Shown here: positions 51,941 through 64,000 of the stretch, in pieces
Layout: each line of letters opens with the position of its first letter
Position numbering within the stretch: position 1 is the first letter of the stretch
Assembly (NCBI RefSeq): GCF_029931775.1
Contig: NC_079312.1
Location: forward strand, 58,656,333 to 58,720,332
Source of the DNA: Euleptes europaea
Lineage: Eukaryota; Chordata; Lepidosauria; Squamata; Sphaerodactylidae
Direction: 5' to 3'
DNA: 64,000 bases
Position numbers and translations under genes: made by a program
Notes under the pieces: model-generated
Told to the model about the DNA's origin: nothing
Seen by the model: the letters and a program-made list of their open reading frames with translations, nothing else
Database searches by the model: none

Positions 51941-52599
51941 GGATGAGCATCATATACGGTGGGCTGAGTTTCCTGCAGAAAGTGTTTTTAAAACATTACA
52001 AAAATTAGTGGGAACCTTTGGAAGTTTTGCTTCCAAATGAATATGCATTCCAGTGAGCATGCCCTCCCTATCTCTCATTCGATACACTTTGAAGACAGTC
52101 CCTAACCTAAATCTGGATAGGGCTTCAAAATTGATCCTAAGCACAATCCACATACAAGGGTTTATAGGAATGTCCCAGGTTTCCTTGCACTTTTCTGACG
52201 TTTAAGTTCAGGAAAGGTTCACTTGTACAGAATTCTGTTCTTGAACTGGAAACTTTGCATCTGGGTCCTAGTTGTCAAGAGTGAGAAAGACGAAGCTGGG
52301 CACTTGGTTATTCGGGTCAGAGAACATTTGACTGCCAAGACCATTGCTGAAAATGGATTTCAGGCTTGATGCAGTTCTAGTTGTAATTTGTCTGCACTAT
52401 GTAATTAAAAAAAAATTGGATGGAAAAGGGGAACTTTTACAAGCCTCTAATCTTTTGCCCTCCCCCCTTCCTCCCAGCAGAAATTCTACGATCACAGTGT
52501 ATACATGTAAATTACACGTAAGTTTGTTTTCCCATGGATCAAACAACCCCAAGCAGGACATAAATGACATGTCGAAATGACATCAAGTTTATGTGCATT

Positions 52600-55207
52600 C
52601 AAGACTGAACCAGTTTAATAAGAATATTAGTTTTCCACTTTCTCCAGTATCACAAGTTCTGCATTTTCTAATAAATACAAAGCAATCTTTGATTTGACAA
52701 AACAAAAATACTGAATTTCAAAACAAAGACAGAAAAACACGAATACAGAAACTCAAGACTTTCCCACTTCTTAGCAGTTATTTGCATTTACACAGCCAGG
52801 CCCCTCCCCATAATGATGCAATCAGTGCTTTTTAAAAGAACCACACACTGGTCCAGTGCCAGAGGAATGAGATAGCTATTTAGGAACAAGGGGGGGGGGG
52901 GAGACTCAGACAAGGGCAGATCAAGGTTCTACTTCTCAGGTATCACTGAAAAGACAATACTCTACCAATGTAACATTTCTCCTGTTCTGCGACTGGCAGT
53001 GCAACCCTAAAGCAGAGTTACACCCATCTAAGCCCACTGACTTTGGTGTGCTTAGAAAGAGGCATCCCTGTTTAGGATTGCACTGCAGGTGAACAAACTG
53101 CTTTCATTTTCCAGTCATTAAAGAGGCTTCCAAGTTCTACTAGTCTAGTTATCATCAGCGGATCCAGAGCAAGACAATACTTCATCCACAGGTTTACAGC
53201 TCACTTGATAGGCTGAACACATGCAACTTGACAGCACATACACAGTTGCCCCATAAATATTACAAGTTCAGCCTAGGCGCTGCTGCATGCACATGGCTCT
53301 CTATCAACTCTTTCACCTAAGCAAGCAAGATTTGACTCCAGTATCATTTCTAGAAGACCACAGTCACTATGCGTCACAGGACCAGCGAGGCCAACTTCAT
53401 GCTCATACATTACCCAGACACCTATTTAATAAACCACTACACTAACTAGATATTTTACTCTTATATAAATTACAGGGCTTTCAAGCCTAAAAACCCAACC
53501 CTAAAACATTAAACTGATGCCAAACTCGCGTGTCCATTTAAAAACTAGAAGTGAAATGCTGAAAAGAGAACACTGTCTATAGTTTAAAGTGCAAACTAGG
53601 ATAAAAATACTAAACTCCAAACACCGCAGGAGGTGCTGTAACAGAATTTACGATCCAGCGGGAAAAGGGGTTAAACATTCTATAATCATTCCTGTTTCAA
53701 GGAAACAGTCAGCACCGTTGGCCTTGTCTAGGCTGAGAAGTGAGCCGTTATTCTAAAAATACTTTCATTTTAAATGATTTTAGTGCTACTGACGTCAAAT
53801 GGTCCAAAATAGATCTAAATCCAAGTAATCTTGCTTTCCAGCTAAGCCGTTAAGCGCATTCAGAAAATCTGAACCCATCACTTCAAAGTTCAAGACATAA
53901 GATCATTTCCAGAGTTGAATGCAGTTTGAAAAGTGGTCGCCTGCTCACAGGGGCAACCCTCACCTCTGGTAAACGGGTGTTTACATTTTTTTAAAGAGTT
54001 CCCATTTGCTCAGAGGCAAGCGTGATGGACTAGTGCGCATGCACCACAGGAACTGAAGCACCCTTCAATTTCCTTACAAACCAGTGTCTCAGACTCAAGG
54101 CTCTTGACTATACAACAAATTTAAGATAGCAATAACAAAATCAAAAATTCAACAAGAGTGCACAAGTAGGAATGCAGTACAAATACAATGACACAATACT
54201 TCAGCATACAGCAAACAAGAAAAAAAAGCTCAGCGTCTGACACTATAACTTTCTCGAAAAGATATCTGTGTTTTTCACATTGTTTCCTGGCAGCCTCTCC
54301 CATTTATCCAACAGTCTGTGATCACATTAAATGAGGATGTGCAGCAACATCAGGTAAATAGATCCATCACCATCTTGAGCTCTGGGACAGAGCGGTTTTA
54401 AGAGATGAGGCTGAATATTCGTGCAAAATGACAAAACAACGAAGAGGTCACCCTTCCTCAGAGTCCACACTCCCACCCTTGTGAGGCACACAGACTCCCT
54501 ATTGACATAAATCGTAGGCCAAGCGGAGTCCCTAGTCTTCCTATAGCAGGCTTGAAGCTTCTGAAGGGTGAGATGCTTTCCCTCTTCCAGTTAGTCCCAT
54601 TTTCCAGTTCATCAAGGGGGGGGGGAGAACCCAAACAACCACAAACTGGTTCCTGATCCTGTTCTTCTTTCCCGTTCTCCCCCAACCCCTATAAACGGAA
54701 CAGAATTTAAGGGGGCTGGGGGGGAGAAAAAACTTAATCACACAGATGCTGTAGATTAAGTAGGTTCAGAGCAGTAGATCTATAGGTAAATCGTATTTTT
54801 TTGGGGGGGGAGGAATCAATTTTTAGGGCCATGGGTGGCAGCCGGGCCTGGAGCCGGTGCCCTTTGTGCAGCACTGAAGATTAAGACTGCTCTTCCCGCA
54901 CCCGTCCCCTAGGAAGGAAGGGGGCAGGAGTGGCAAGAGATGGCGCAAGAAGAGGGCTGGCCAGAGGAGGGGAAAGGAAGGCGAGGGACACTAGCACCAG
55001 GCAGGGAAGGGCGGGGGAGAGAGCAGAAAGGTGCACACGCAAGGCCTGGCGCCGGCTGCCCCGAAGCCACGGATGCGGAGAGGCGCTCTGCCCGGCGCCG
55101 GCTGCACCAGGTGTGGCAGAGCAAGGGAAGAAGCGTCCGGTGGCCGCAGCACCAGATTGATTCTGTGGATGGGGCGCAGGGGGGGCGAGTCGCCGATCCC
55201 GCCCGGC
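52600..55207 (-). other. Repeat-poor stretch downstream of H2A, possible long 3' UTR
   Basis: No gene-like frame is seen in this stretch. The only recognised repeat is one palindromic element (52997-53085). On the - strand it is AT-rich with several ATTAAA hexamers, including rc of 52614-52619 and of about 53424-53429. No GGCTCTTTTCAGAGCC-type stem-loop follows the H2A stop. A long polyadenylated H2A 3' UTR would explain the lack of repeats; this is inference. Confidence 0.35.
52997..53085. repeat. 89-bp palindromic dispersed repeat
   Basis: The left arm starts CAGTGCAACCCTAAAGCAGA and the right arm, on the opposite strand, starts CAGTGCAATCCTAAACAGGG. The centre holds AAGCCCACTGA. The same family appears to occur at 63871-63957. 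Confidence 0.68.
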
Positions 55208-55759
<552 letters not shown>

Positions 55760-55895
55760 CTACGATGCTGACGCGCGTCCTACAGCAACTCCCCCACCCC
55801 CAACCCATTCTACTGACGCCAAAGCGCTGGAACGATCGGAGAAATCGGCTACAGCCGCTAACGAGCCCTCCGCCGGAGCCCCCCTGGAGCCTCAC

Positions 55896-56090
55896 CGTCG
55901 GCCAGATTTGCAGCCTCCGCCGCGCGCGCCACCCGCCTCGCTAGACAACCGCAGCTGCAGTGACAATAACAAGCGCGAGCTGCTGGAGGATATAAATCCA
56001 AGCCCAGCCTGCCGACGGCTCGCCATTGGCGGGGACGAGAGCGAAGCCGGGCGGCTATTGGCGGGTATTCCGATCCCTGATTTGCATAGC
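55896..56090 (-). promoter_or_regulatory. H2A promoter: octamer, two CCAAT boxes, TATA-like box
   Basis: Reading on the - strand towards the gene, the order is ATGCAAAT octamer (56080-56087), CCAAT (56057-56061), CCAAT (56025-56029), and a T-rich ATTTATA box (55991-55997). This is the order seen in replication-type H2A/H2B promoters. A start near 55,960 would leave about 370 bases before the ATG. A donor-like GTGAGG reads on the - strand from 55895, and a strong pyrimidine-rich acceptor ends at 55671, so a 225-base 5' UTR intron (55671-55895) is possible. On the + strand the TATAAAT could also serve rightward transcription, but no H2B frame follows. Confidence 0.5.
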
Positions 56091-56129
56091 AGCTCGCGTC
56101 GTCCATGTTCGGACTCGGATGAAGCTGGA

Positions 56130-57964
56130 AGGGCCACAGAGAGCGGGCTGGGCCGCCTGCAAAGAGAGCTGCTGGTGAAGCATATTAATGTGCAGCAGCA
56201 GCAGCTTTGGGAGACGCCGGGGGTCTTTGGCTCGGCGTGACAAAGGGATGCAAAGCTACAGGCTGAGTATTACTGAGGTGCAGCAGCCCTGTGCGGTCAG
56301 TCGCACCTCTGAACTGCAGACGGGAGAGGCAGCAGCTGATCTACGGTCACTGAGAGTTCACGGTAAAAGCCACATTTCAAGCAGGAACTTTACTTTTCAC
56401 CCCTACCCAACAACAGATACATCGCCTGAGTAAACCGGGCCTGATTCTGTTACTTCCTCGGAGAAACCATCATCGTGTTGCTTTTAAAACTTTCTACCCA
56501 ATCAGCCAGCAAGGTGCCCCTCAATCAGGGGCACAGGCTTTCTGGCTGCTGACAGAGCAAGGTCTGATTACATTAGAAAGGCCTACCCACTCCAGTTAAG
56601 TTTGCAAGACTTGTGAGGCAGGGCAGGGTAAATGTTGGCAGAAAAGACCACAGGGCTGGTACTGTTGTCCTTTTTAGTGGAAATTTCCAGCTGCAATGGA
56701 GCCCAGTTGGGCAGGGCAGAAACTAAACCCCTGGGGTCCTTGCAAATGTTGAAAGATTTGGCAAGACTTGTGATAGATACGTCGTTTCTTCCCTCAAGCC
56801 CTGAAGATGAGGTTATATGAAGTATTAAGTGCAGAATTCTCTCAGATAGGCCATTAAACAGACAGTGGAGGATGCATTTGTAGAGAATGTATCAAAAGCT
56901 GTAGGCTGTCCTGTCTAACTTTGACTTTGTTTCAACAAAACGTTAATGAGAAATTGAAATGCTTGCTGTATCTTCTTGTAATCCTCCTGCTGTACAAAAG
57001 CATAATGATTCTCTAGTCCTCAAGATTGTGTGATTGAGCGACATGAAATATGCCTGTGGACGTTTCAGCTTTGTACCAAACTGCTATCATCCCCCTCACC
57101 CGCTTGTATCCATACTTCTGAGGCAGTGGGAACCCAACTGAAAGATAGAAGATACAAATACGCCAGCGACTACATAGATATTATATTTGGCAGGGGGCGG
57201 GGGAGAAGAATTCTTCTTCTTGATGCAGACATTTAAGAGGCTATGTAGTTGGGACCAGCAATAATGGTTGTGCTTAACTTTCTCTTTGACAGAAATGGGA
57301 AAGTGGCAGAAAGAGATACTCCTCTATGGACTAATGTAATAAAGTACTCAGAAATTCCTGCCTGTAACAATCATCTGTTTCTCTGAGCAGTTATTTTAAA
57401 AGTTATAGAACTGTTTTGTTCTTCTGGCAGGTGAACTGGGTAGTATTTGCTTCAAACAGTCATTGCCTAAAGAGATGGAGTAGAGAACAGCTATTTTATC
57501 TAGAAAATAAATTACCTGGCAGGGAGAGAAACCACTTTCCTATCTTCTGTGGGAGACCTATAGTTGGCACTCCAGCTATCCAAGAACTATAAATCAGGGG
57601 CTTTTGTTCTGACAAAAGGCTGGAAGGGAATAAGAGATTTTTCCCTCTCCATGACAGATTCATGAGGAGACAACCAGAGAGGATGAGCAATTATGTAGTT
57701 GTGAGAACTTTGGCTCCATTCACTCTGTACTTATTTCCTGATTTAATGATAGAAGCCCTGTATCGTAGGGTTTATCAATTCATGCCTGAAGATATCATTG
57801 CCCCTTAAAACATTTTGGGAAAATCCTATCTAAAACTACTGCATAAATATAGGGAAAGCAATTCATATAGTATATACTGCAGTGCTGAGGCCTCATCTTG
57901 CATATATTGTTTCCTAGGGGAAGTACAGTATTATTCTTTCCCATTGCCATAGTCTTGGTATCCT
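56130..57964. other. Intergenic upstream of H2A, nothing recognised
   Basis: Sequence drops from CpG-rich to AT-rich after about 56.3 kb. I find no H2B, H3 or H4 frame and no clear repeat. Confidence 0.5.
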
Positions 57965-58100
57965 AGAACTCACATGGGCCCACAGAGCTGCCTTAGACAG
58001 ACAGCAGCTCTATGGGGTGTCAGGTTAGAGGTCTTTCACACCTTCTACCACCTGATCTTTCATCTGGAGATGCCAGAGGGGTGAACCTGGCATGTAAAAA
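57965..58100 (-). mobile_element. tRNA-derived SINE, partial reverse copy
   Basis: The reverse complement carries 'ggcatctccagatgaaagat', 'gtgtgaaagacctctaac' and 'taaggcagctctgtgggccc', matching the body and end of the 41691-41893 family. The tRNA-like head is mostly lost. Confidence 0.72.
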
Positions 58101-58199
58101 CCAACTCTTCATCCTACTTTGCGAGACATCGTTAGCAATCACAATGCTTCTAGGCTTTTGGTTTAATAACCAGAATTGCGTGCTAATATAATAGGCATG

Positions 58200-58375
58200 C
58201 TCCAAGAACATTATGTGCTGTGGAACATAGGCAGGATGCTGCTGCAGTCGTCTTGTTTGCAGGCTTCCTAGAAGCACCTGGTTGGCCACTGGGTGAACAG
58301 ATTGCTGAACTTGATGGGCGTTGGTCTGATCCAGCATGGCTTTTCCTTTGTTTTTATGTATAACAGGGCAGCTAA
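58200..58375 (+). mobile_element. CR1 LINE 3' end fragment
   Basis: The pieces 'aggatgctgctgcagtcgtc', 'gcacctggttggccactggg' and 'ggtctgatccagcatggctt' match the 3' tail of the copy at 20.2-21.27 kb. It is 5' truncated and lies downstream of HMCES. Confidence 0.8.
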
Positions 58376-59378
58376 ACACTTTATTTTTTATAACCATAGT
58401 TGAAAAGGCAATTAAGGCTTTCCATAAGTTCTGTGTCTGGCGAAATTCTTGGCTCAAACTATCATATTTGATCAATTTTTCCTAAGATTATATATATAAA
58501 AAACTTAGAACAAATCCAATTTTCATTGTCATTCTTGAACACCAACCTCAGCAGGAAAACATTTCCCACAAAGCAGAGGTAGCATATATCCTACAAAAGG
58601 GAGTATTTTTCTTCATTGTAGAATTCAGAACTGTTCAGAATTCATTCTGCTTAAGTGTCTTCTTTGACAAGGAGACTGTAAAGTAGACTTCTGACGTAGA
58701 CGTTTGCTCACACTCCTTCAGAATATGCTCTGCTAAAACTAGCAACCCAGAGAAATATTTGGTATTTCATCCCATGAGGTTAGTATTGAGAATAGTCTGT
58801 GGGCATAAAGCAGGACAAAACTTTCTTTCCATCATGTCAACAATGAAGCTTTTTACCACTGATCTTAAACTAGAATTGCCATAACGTGATTCATAGCTGC
58901 TGTCATTACACCTTAATGGAGTGGATTCCCCAAACATAATTGATCCTTAGAAAAAAATAAGAAAACGTTACAGGATACTAAATGGCTTCATAGAGACGAT
59001 AACACTTAAACTAGTTTAAGAACCATATCTAGGTAACAGTTATTTATCATTTTGCAGCAGAAACTCTCCAACATCAAAAGAATTACAAAATCAGTGGAAA
59101 AAAATTCAAATGAGTACCAGGGCAAGAAACATGACATAGAGACTCCAATGCAAGAGCAGTACAGTACGTATAATCCACATCCCAACATGCCTAGAAGTTG
59201 GGACTTGCCATTTAATACTTTGTCTCCAGTGCATCAGTAAATAGCCAGGAAATCCCACACCATATTTCAAATGAGCAGAAACAGCCAGATTTAAATATCC
59301 TGGGCAGCAAGCACAAGGGTCAGGACTCATTTGTTGGGCCTGTTATCTACTTGGGAATTAAGTCCAAGGGCCCACAAG
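58376..59378 (-). other. HMCES 3' flank, likely 3' UTR
   Basis: AT-rich sequence left of the HMCES stop. A candidate AATAAA on the - strand lies at 58380-58385, about 1 kb past the stop and next to a CR1 tail. The true end of the transcript is not determined. Confidence 0.35.
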
Positions 59379-62300
59379 TTACTGGTCTTTGCATTGCTTT
59401 GCAGAAGGTTCTCCCTCTTCTTTTTCCATCCCCTGGTTCATTAAATTTATACTGGTTTTCCTGGCGGCTGCTTGGATGAACTGGCTGGACCATGTTGGTA
59501 AGCCATTGTCTTCCTCTTTCTTAGATTTGCTTTTTAACCAGTTCATCATCATTTTGCTGCTTGCACTGACCTTGGTCTCCTGGAAAACACAAAACAAATG
59601 GAGAAATAAATACTAAATTCAGAAGATTCAAAGGAATCAGCAGACAAATTCAGTGAACCTGTTAAAGTCATGTGGCTTCCAGAAGCATTTCAAACTTTTT
59701 AAAAATAAAGTGTATCTTATCAAGAAAAATAAACATGACATCCCCCCCACAACATAAATTATGCAGAGATGACCCTGAATCTCTGGAACGCATGCTGCGG
59801 AGAGGTCTACTGGAACCCTTGTTGTTACGTGACAGGCAAAGACTTTCACATTTTCTGGAGCTCTTGGTTGAACTCTGCTTAGTTACCCATTTCGTTCTTA
59901 TTTGTTTTATTCTGCTGCTGATTTACTGATTTGTCGTGCAATGGGTTGATTTTAATATTGTGCGCTATTGTACTGTCAGTCACTGTGGACACAATTTTCT
60001 TATTGAAAATGGGACATAAACCTCTTTAATAGAAAAAATGGCTTTGATGCCTTCTTAAAATATTAAAAGGAATAGTTCTCTGTTTGAGGAAGGATGCTGC
60101 AATCCTTTCTGACCCTATCAGGGACTTTTCAAATAATCCAGGGTAGGTTTTACAAAGGCTGATAAAAAGGCACAATCTCTCTGGATACTAGGCAACCAGC
60201 TGGCCACGTTGAACAGAGATGCAAAACACACATGCATTCTGAACTTGCTGCCCCTTTTTCCATTAAAGCAAACAACGGAAACTGCTTCACAGGGCTTAAG
60301 GCAACGATTATAACATGAAGCGATCCGATGAAATATTAGAGAAAACTATTAAGAGTACTATCTCAGGCAAGTATGACTACCAGATCTTACCTTCTTGAGG
60401 TCCAGTTGAATGGGTATAATGCATTCTGGTGTATTGTTTCGAGAGTTGTTTACTACAGTTGAGACTGGGTGGAAGGCAAGATTCTCTATGGGGTGAATAA
60501 GCTTAAGCGCTTCCTGTGTGGGTATTTCTGCAAAGTCCAACCATTTTCCAACAGCCTCATCCCCATCCAGAATAGCTGGCATCCTAAATACGTGAAAAAG
60601 CAGATCTCAGTCATGGACAGAAATGCCCAAACTAAATCAGCATGCATTATGACTGAAAAACAGGAACAATCTAAGCCGCGGTCATAGCCAGATGGCTAAA
60701 AAATAAATTAAAAACCTGAGGATGATTTGTCGTGGAGAAGAGAGCAAGGGAATGGCAAGCTGTTGCTATTTGGAAGAACCTGCAATACACATTCACCAAG
60801 GTCACTTGGTTTCTCAGGGCCTGAGAGACAAGGCCACACCTTGGGCTTGGAGTAATTCTAAGGACTGCTGCCAGAGATAGCGCAAAGAGTAATTTATGGC
60901 AAGGCTAAGACTTGGCACCTGAAACAGGTCACTGATATTCTAGTGTTCCTCTCCAAGAGTGACTATTTGAAATAAGCAAAACAAACAAATAAGCATATTT
61001 GACCTCAGTGATCTGACCTTCCTTTGAAGCTATTTATTCAGGAAACACACACTTACAATCACACTACTACAGCAACATCTAAGGTAATGAGATGTTTGAG
61101 CCACATAACGTCTCATGTTACAATTTGCTCTACAACAAACCACAATCCAGTTGTTCTCCCTTGCCTTTGATGGATGGAGCTTACACTTTTAGAAGCTTCT
61201 ACTGTGATGATGGTGTAGCTGTACAATGCTTCCCCTCCGTTAGGGGATTCCCAACAATCAAAAATACCAGCCATGGTGAGTAACCTCTGGCCCTTTGGAT
61301 CTTCATCTTCTATATCTGATTTGTGGAACTGGAAAAAGAAGGGGCCACATTATTTAAAACATCACATATATAAGACAGATGCGTACTTCTGTCACTTGGG
61401 CATGCTAAACTTCCAGTGAGACCAAAGGATGAGGTAGTCACATTGCCATTAGTAGTGGCTACCAAGAATGGTGCCTTCTCATGGGAAGACAATCCTACAG
61501 AACCAGTGCCTGAGGTTTCAGCCACTTACTGGGAGTTTGTATCCTACCCATCTTTTAAGGAGGAGCTGAGAACAATGTTTTAGCTATCTGGATTAAGAAC
61601 TGAAGGGTGGGGAGGGAGTCCTCTCCTCACTTCACAGCCTTCTATCCAAGCTGCTGCTGCAGCTAGTTTTCTGCAAGTAGGGTTGTGTCCCAGGCCCAAC
61701 TGCACCTCTAGTTCACATTTTCCCAACAGCAGGTGATGAGGACAGGAATGGGGAACAAGTGGCGGCTGCATCCCTCCCATGCCTGTGCCTCTTAATCCCA
61801 TCCCCACTCTGACAAGCATGTTGCTAATAAACCGATTCTCATGTCTCTCCCCCACCCCCGCAAAGGAGTAGTTGAGATGCTGAAGATCGACTGTGAGAAA
61901 ATGATGGTTGATCTTGTTGATTTAGCAAGCACTTGTATGTTATTTTTGATAGCACTACATTCACTATACATCCAAACAGACATTTGTATATGTACAAGCT
62001 CCAATGCTTTCAACATTTGCTACATACACATACACCATCAATTTCCTATGAGTTTAAGAGGAAAATGTATAATGAATGAAAGGCAATAGTTGAGCAACTT
62101 AGCATTAAATATTAATGAACGATTGTTATACCGTTTCTTGCACAGTCTGGGGGAAGTAAATAAAATAGGGTTGCTTCTGTCCATTGCGTTGTTGCCATTC
62201 ATAGTAGCCATTAGCCAGCACCACACAGCGCTTGCCTTTGACAAGAGGCCCCTTTGGAGGGAGGGAAAGAGAAAAAGAGAGCAGAGGAGGAAAAAAGATC

Positions 62301-63559
62301 AATCCATGCATGTGGCATAGTCAGATGTAACAAACATTTGAGGCAGGAGGGTTTTAATAGTATTATGTATGGATTACAAAAAGTGATTTTCAGAGCAATG
62401 GAGTTCACACTGGAGCTGTGCTGACAGATGGATATCCCGTTCCCCTTTAGTCTTCACTAAAATTATCTTACGACTAGTTATAGTTACTGTGTCTGTGTGC
62501 CAAAAGTGAAGTTCAATATAAGAGATACATGGTAGGCCAATTTATACTCTTAACACTGGCTAAGCGGCTCTGCCCTCACAAAACATCTGTGACCTGGATC
62601 TTCCATCTGGCTCTAGAGTCTGACAAGGCTGTGCACTCGAGACGTGATGGAGAGGTAAGAAAGGTTAAATGTCCAAAGTACTTCCTCAGGTTTTTTTTTT
62701 TAAGTCCCATGCTGGAGATGGCCTCTACACACATAAGGCTTCCTCGGGAGGTGGTAAGCTCTCCTTCCCTGGAGGTTTTTAAGCAGAGGCTAGATGGTAA
62801 TCTGTCAGCAATGCTGAATCTATGACCTTAAGCAGATGATGAGAGGGAGGGCATCTCCTGGGCATGGAGTAGGGGTGACTGGGGGTGTGGGGGGGAGATA
62901 GTTGTGAATTTCCTGCATTGTGCAGGGGGTTGGACTAGATGACCCTGGTGGTCCCTTCCAACTCTATGATTCTAAATATGCTACTGGAGTTGAGACCGAG
63001 AACTAAGGCAGGGTGATTGTAAAACAAAGCCGTTGGAATAAACCTTTCAGTGAATGTTTATGAACTTCTACTTGTATATCATATTTCCAAAAGCCTTCCA
63101 TGCAATCACTCTCATTTTTGTTTTCTCTAACCTGCGCAACAATCAAGCAGCAGGTTAGCTCAGGGCTGCTCTGTCGAGCGCAGCATGTGAAAAGCTATCA
63201 CTCGCTGGGCTCTTCCCCTTCAGGAAGATCAAGATATTGGGCTCACAGCATGCAGTTCAGAAATATTTACATCTGATGAGCCAGGGCAACTGTGGCTAAT
63301 ACTGCTAGGGAACAACATTCAGTGTTTGTGTCTCACTTAGAAGGAACTGACAGCATTGCCAGAAGGGGATAAATATAAAAGTCTTGTTTCATGAGGGAGG
63401 CTACACAAAACTAACCTTGTACGAGAGCTTCTCCATCATGGTGTCACTTCGACAATTGGAAGTGTTGTACTGCATTTTGGATGGGTTGTCTTCCTTGAAC
63501 CAGGCTGGAACAAGCCCCCAACGCATGGCTACAAGGACACGCTCAAAAGAACTAGAATC
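59379..63559 (-). CDS. HMCES: HMCES, abasic-site shield protein (SRAP), last five coding exons
   Basis: Exons in coding order are 63416-63559, 62132-62251, 61165-61328, 60391-60583 and 59379-59579, encoding 273 residues plus stop with matching phases. The protein contains [84 protein letters not shown] and [10 protein letters not shown], all SRAP-domain signatures. The Asn and Arg of NCRSD, the Glu of YEW and the His of HQRMP, which contact the DNA-protein crosslink, are kept. HMCES forms a thiazolidine crosslink with abasic sites in single-stranded DNA at replication forks. The catalytic Cys2 exon is not in the window. The third exon here appears to end in a GC donor (AG|GCAAGG). The C-terminal PIP-like region reads [13 protein letters not shown], lacking the Trp of the human QWL, as I recall it. 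The ATG of MRWG is internal, not the start. Confidence 0.96.
62735..62975 (+). mobile_element. CR1 LINE 3' end in an HMCES intron
   Basis: Begins near 'cttcctcgggaggtggtaag' and ends with 'tccaactctatgattctaaa'. It is nearly the same as 29335-29575 of the younger CR1. It lies antisense to HMCES in the intron between exons 62132-62251 and 63416-63559. Confidence 0.87.
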
Positions 63560-63602
63560 CTTTCATAATGTAAAAATAGAAAGATAAAACCTTGAGAAAC
63601 AC

Positions 63603-63625
63603 CGAGAGAGAGAGAGAGAGAGAGT
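63603..63625. repeat. (GA)n microsatellite
   Basis: About ten GA units in the HMCES intron or upstream flank. Confidence 0.9.
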
Positions 63626-63870
63626 GCACAGTCGCAGATATTGAATTGGGGAGGGGAACTGCATGTGCAACACATGTTTGTGCATGGTGCTTCCCATCCA
63701 CCTAGAGAAATATGCACATGGCCACTAGTTGGGTTGGGGCAAAAGGATCTTCTACTTCTTATCTTTTCCTTTGGTCCATAGTGGAAGCTGCAGCAAGTTA
63801 GTCAATTCAATTACTGACTGCTAACAAAAACATTTTAAAAACCTGTTTTTATCTTTAAAAGAGACAACAG

Positions 63871-63957
63871 CATCCTCCTAGACTGAGTTATACGTTATAA
63901 GTCCACTGATTTCAGTGGACTTAGAAGGGTATGAACTCCACTTAAGATGGTACTGCA
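63871..63957. repeat. Palindromic dispersed repeat, second copy
   Basis: The centre GTCCACTGATTTCAGTGGAC (63901-63920) is a 9-base perfect inverted repeat around TT. The outer arms, near 'actgagttatac' and 'gtatgaactcca', are decayed. It resembles the copy at 52997-53085. Confidence 0.55.
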
Positions 63958-64000
63958 AGTTCTCTCTATGTTTATGATCTCTCTGCTAGTAACAGTTCAC

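Larger units (their letters stand above)
63560..64000 (-). other. HMCES: HMCES intron upstream of the first exon in the window
   Basis: No MCGRT-type N-terminal exon is visible. The stretch holds the GA microsatellite and a palindromic repeat. The missing N-terminal 65 or so residues must lie further right. Confidence 0.6.

Noticed and set aside
56088-56250. Divergent H2B gene sharing the H2A promoter
   Set aside because: The octamer and a + strand TATAAAT hinted at one, but no H2B-like frame (such as KESYSIYVYKVLKQ) occurs to the right.

Overview
This is vertebrate nuclear DNA, very probably from a squamate reptile (lizard). It has intron-rich genes with CpG-rich promoters. The repeats are a typical squamate mix: CR1 LINEs at several ages, L1, a Penelope-like element, tRNA-derived SINEs with a BovB-like 'gcgacttgacggcac' tail, SINEs with a 5S-rRNA-derived head, hAT and TA-flanked miniature DNA transposons, and a DIRS tyrosine-recombinase retrotransposon. 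I cannot name the species from sequence alone.

Four host genes are supported. RAB7A (+ strand) has a non-coding first exon in a CpG-rich promoter at about 5.1-5.4 kb and five coding exons between 18,460 and 23,438, encoding 207 residues. Its 3' UTR runs to about 24.66 kb. H1-10 (linker histone H1X, + strand, 39,821-40,516) is a single-exon gene with a TATA box, an H1-type AAACACA box and an AATAAA signal. A lone H2A gene lies on the - strand (55,208-55,588). It has an unusual short tail, histone-type CCAAT and octamer promoter motifs, no recognisable histone stem-loop, and possibly a 5' UTR intron. HMCES (- strand, 59,379-63,559) has its last five coding exons here. Its N-terminal exon with the catalytic Cys2 lies beyond the right edge.

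Layout: 1-5 kb is intergenic with SINEs and a possible solo LTR. 5.1-24.7 kb is RAB7A; intron 1 holds a rearranged Penelope-like element carrying two nested miniature DNA transposons, and introns 3 and 5 hold CR1 pieces. 24.7-38 kb is intergenic, dominated by a young CR1 inserted in an older CR1, 5S-type SINEs, a neatly bounded L1 tail, and a 142-bp foldback element. 38-42.3 kb is a long GC-rich domain around H1-10. 43-52 kb holds Penelope fragments and a DIRS element (44,980-51,661) with diagnostic inverted termini and internal complementary region, containing a 5' half of an L1. 52.6-56.1 kb is the H2A gene with a repeat-poor downstream stretch. 59.4-64 kb is HMCES.

H1-10 and HMCES point towards each other with the H2A gene between them. 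From memory, H1-10 and HMCES are also convergent neighbours on human 3q21.3. The genes are not a pathway: RAB7A is a late-endosome GTPase, H1-10 and H2A are chromatin proteins, and HMCES shields abasic sites in single-stranded DNA. The best candidates for something undescribed are the H2A gene linked to H1-10 and the composite transposon structures.
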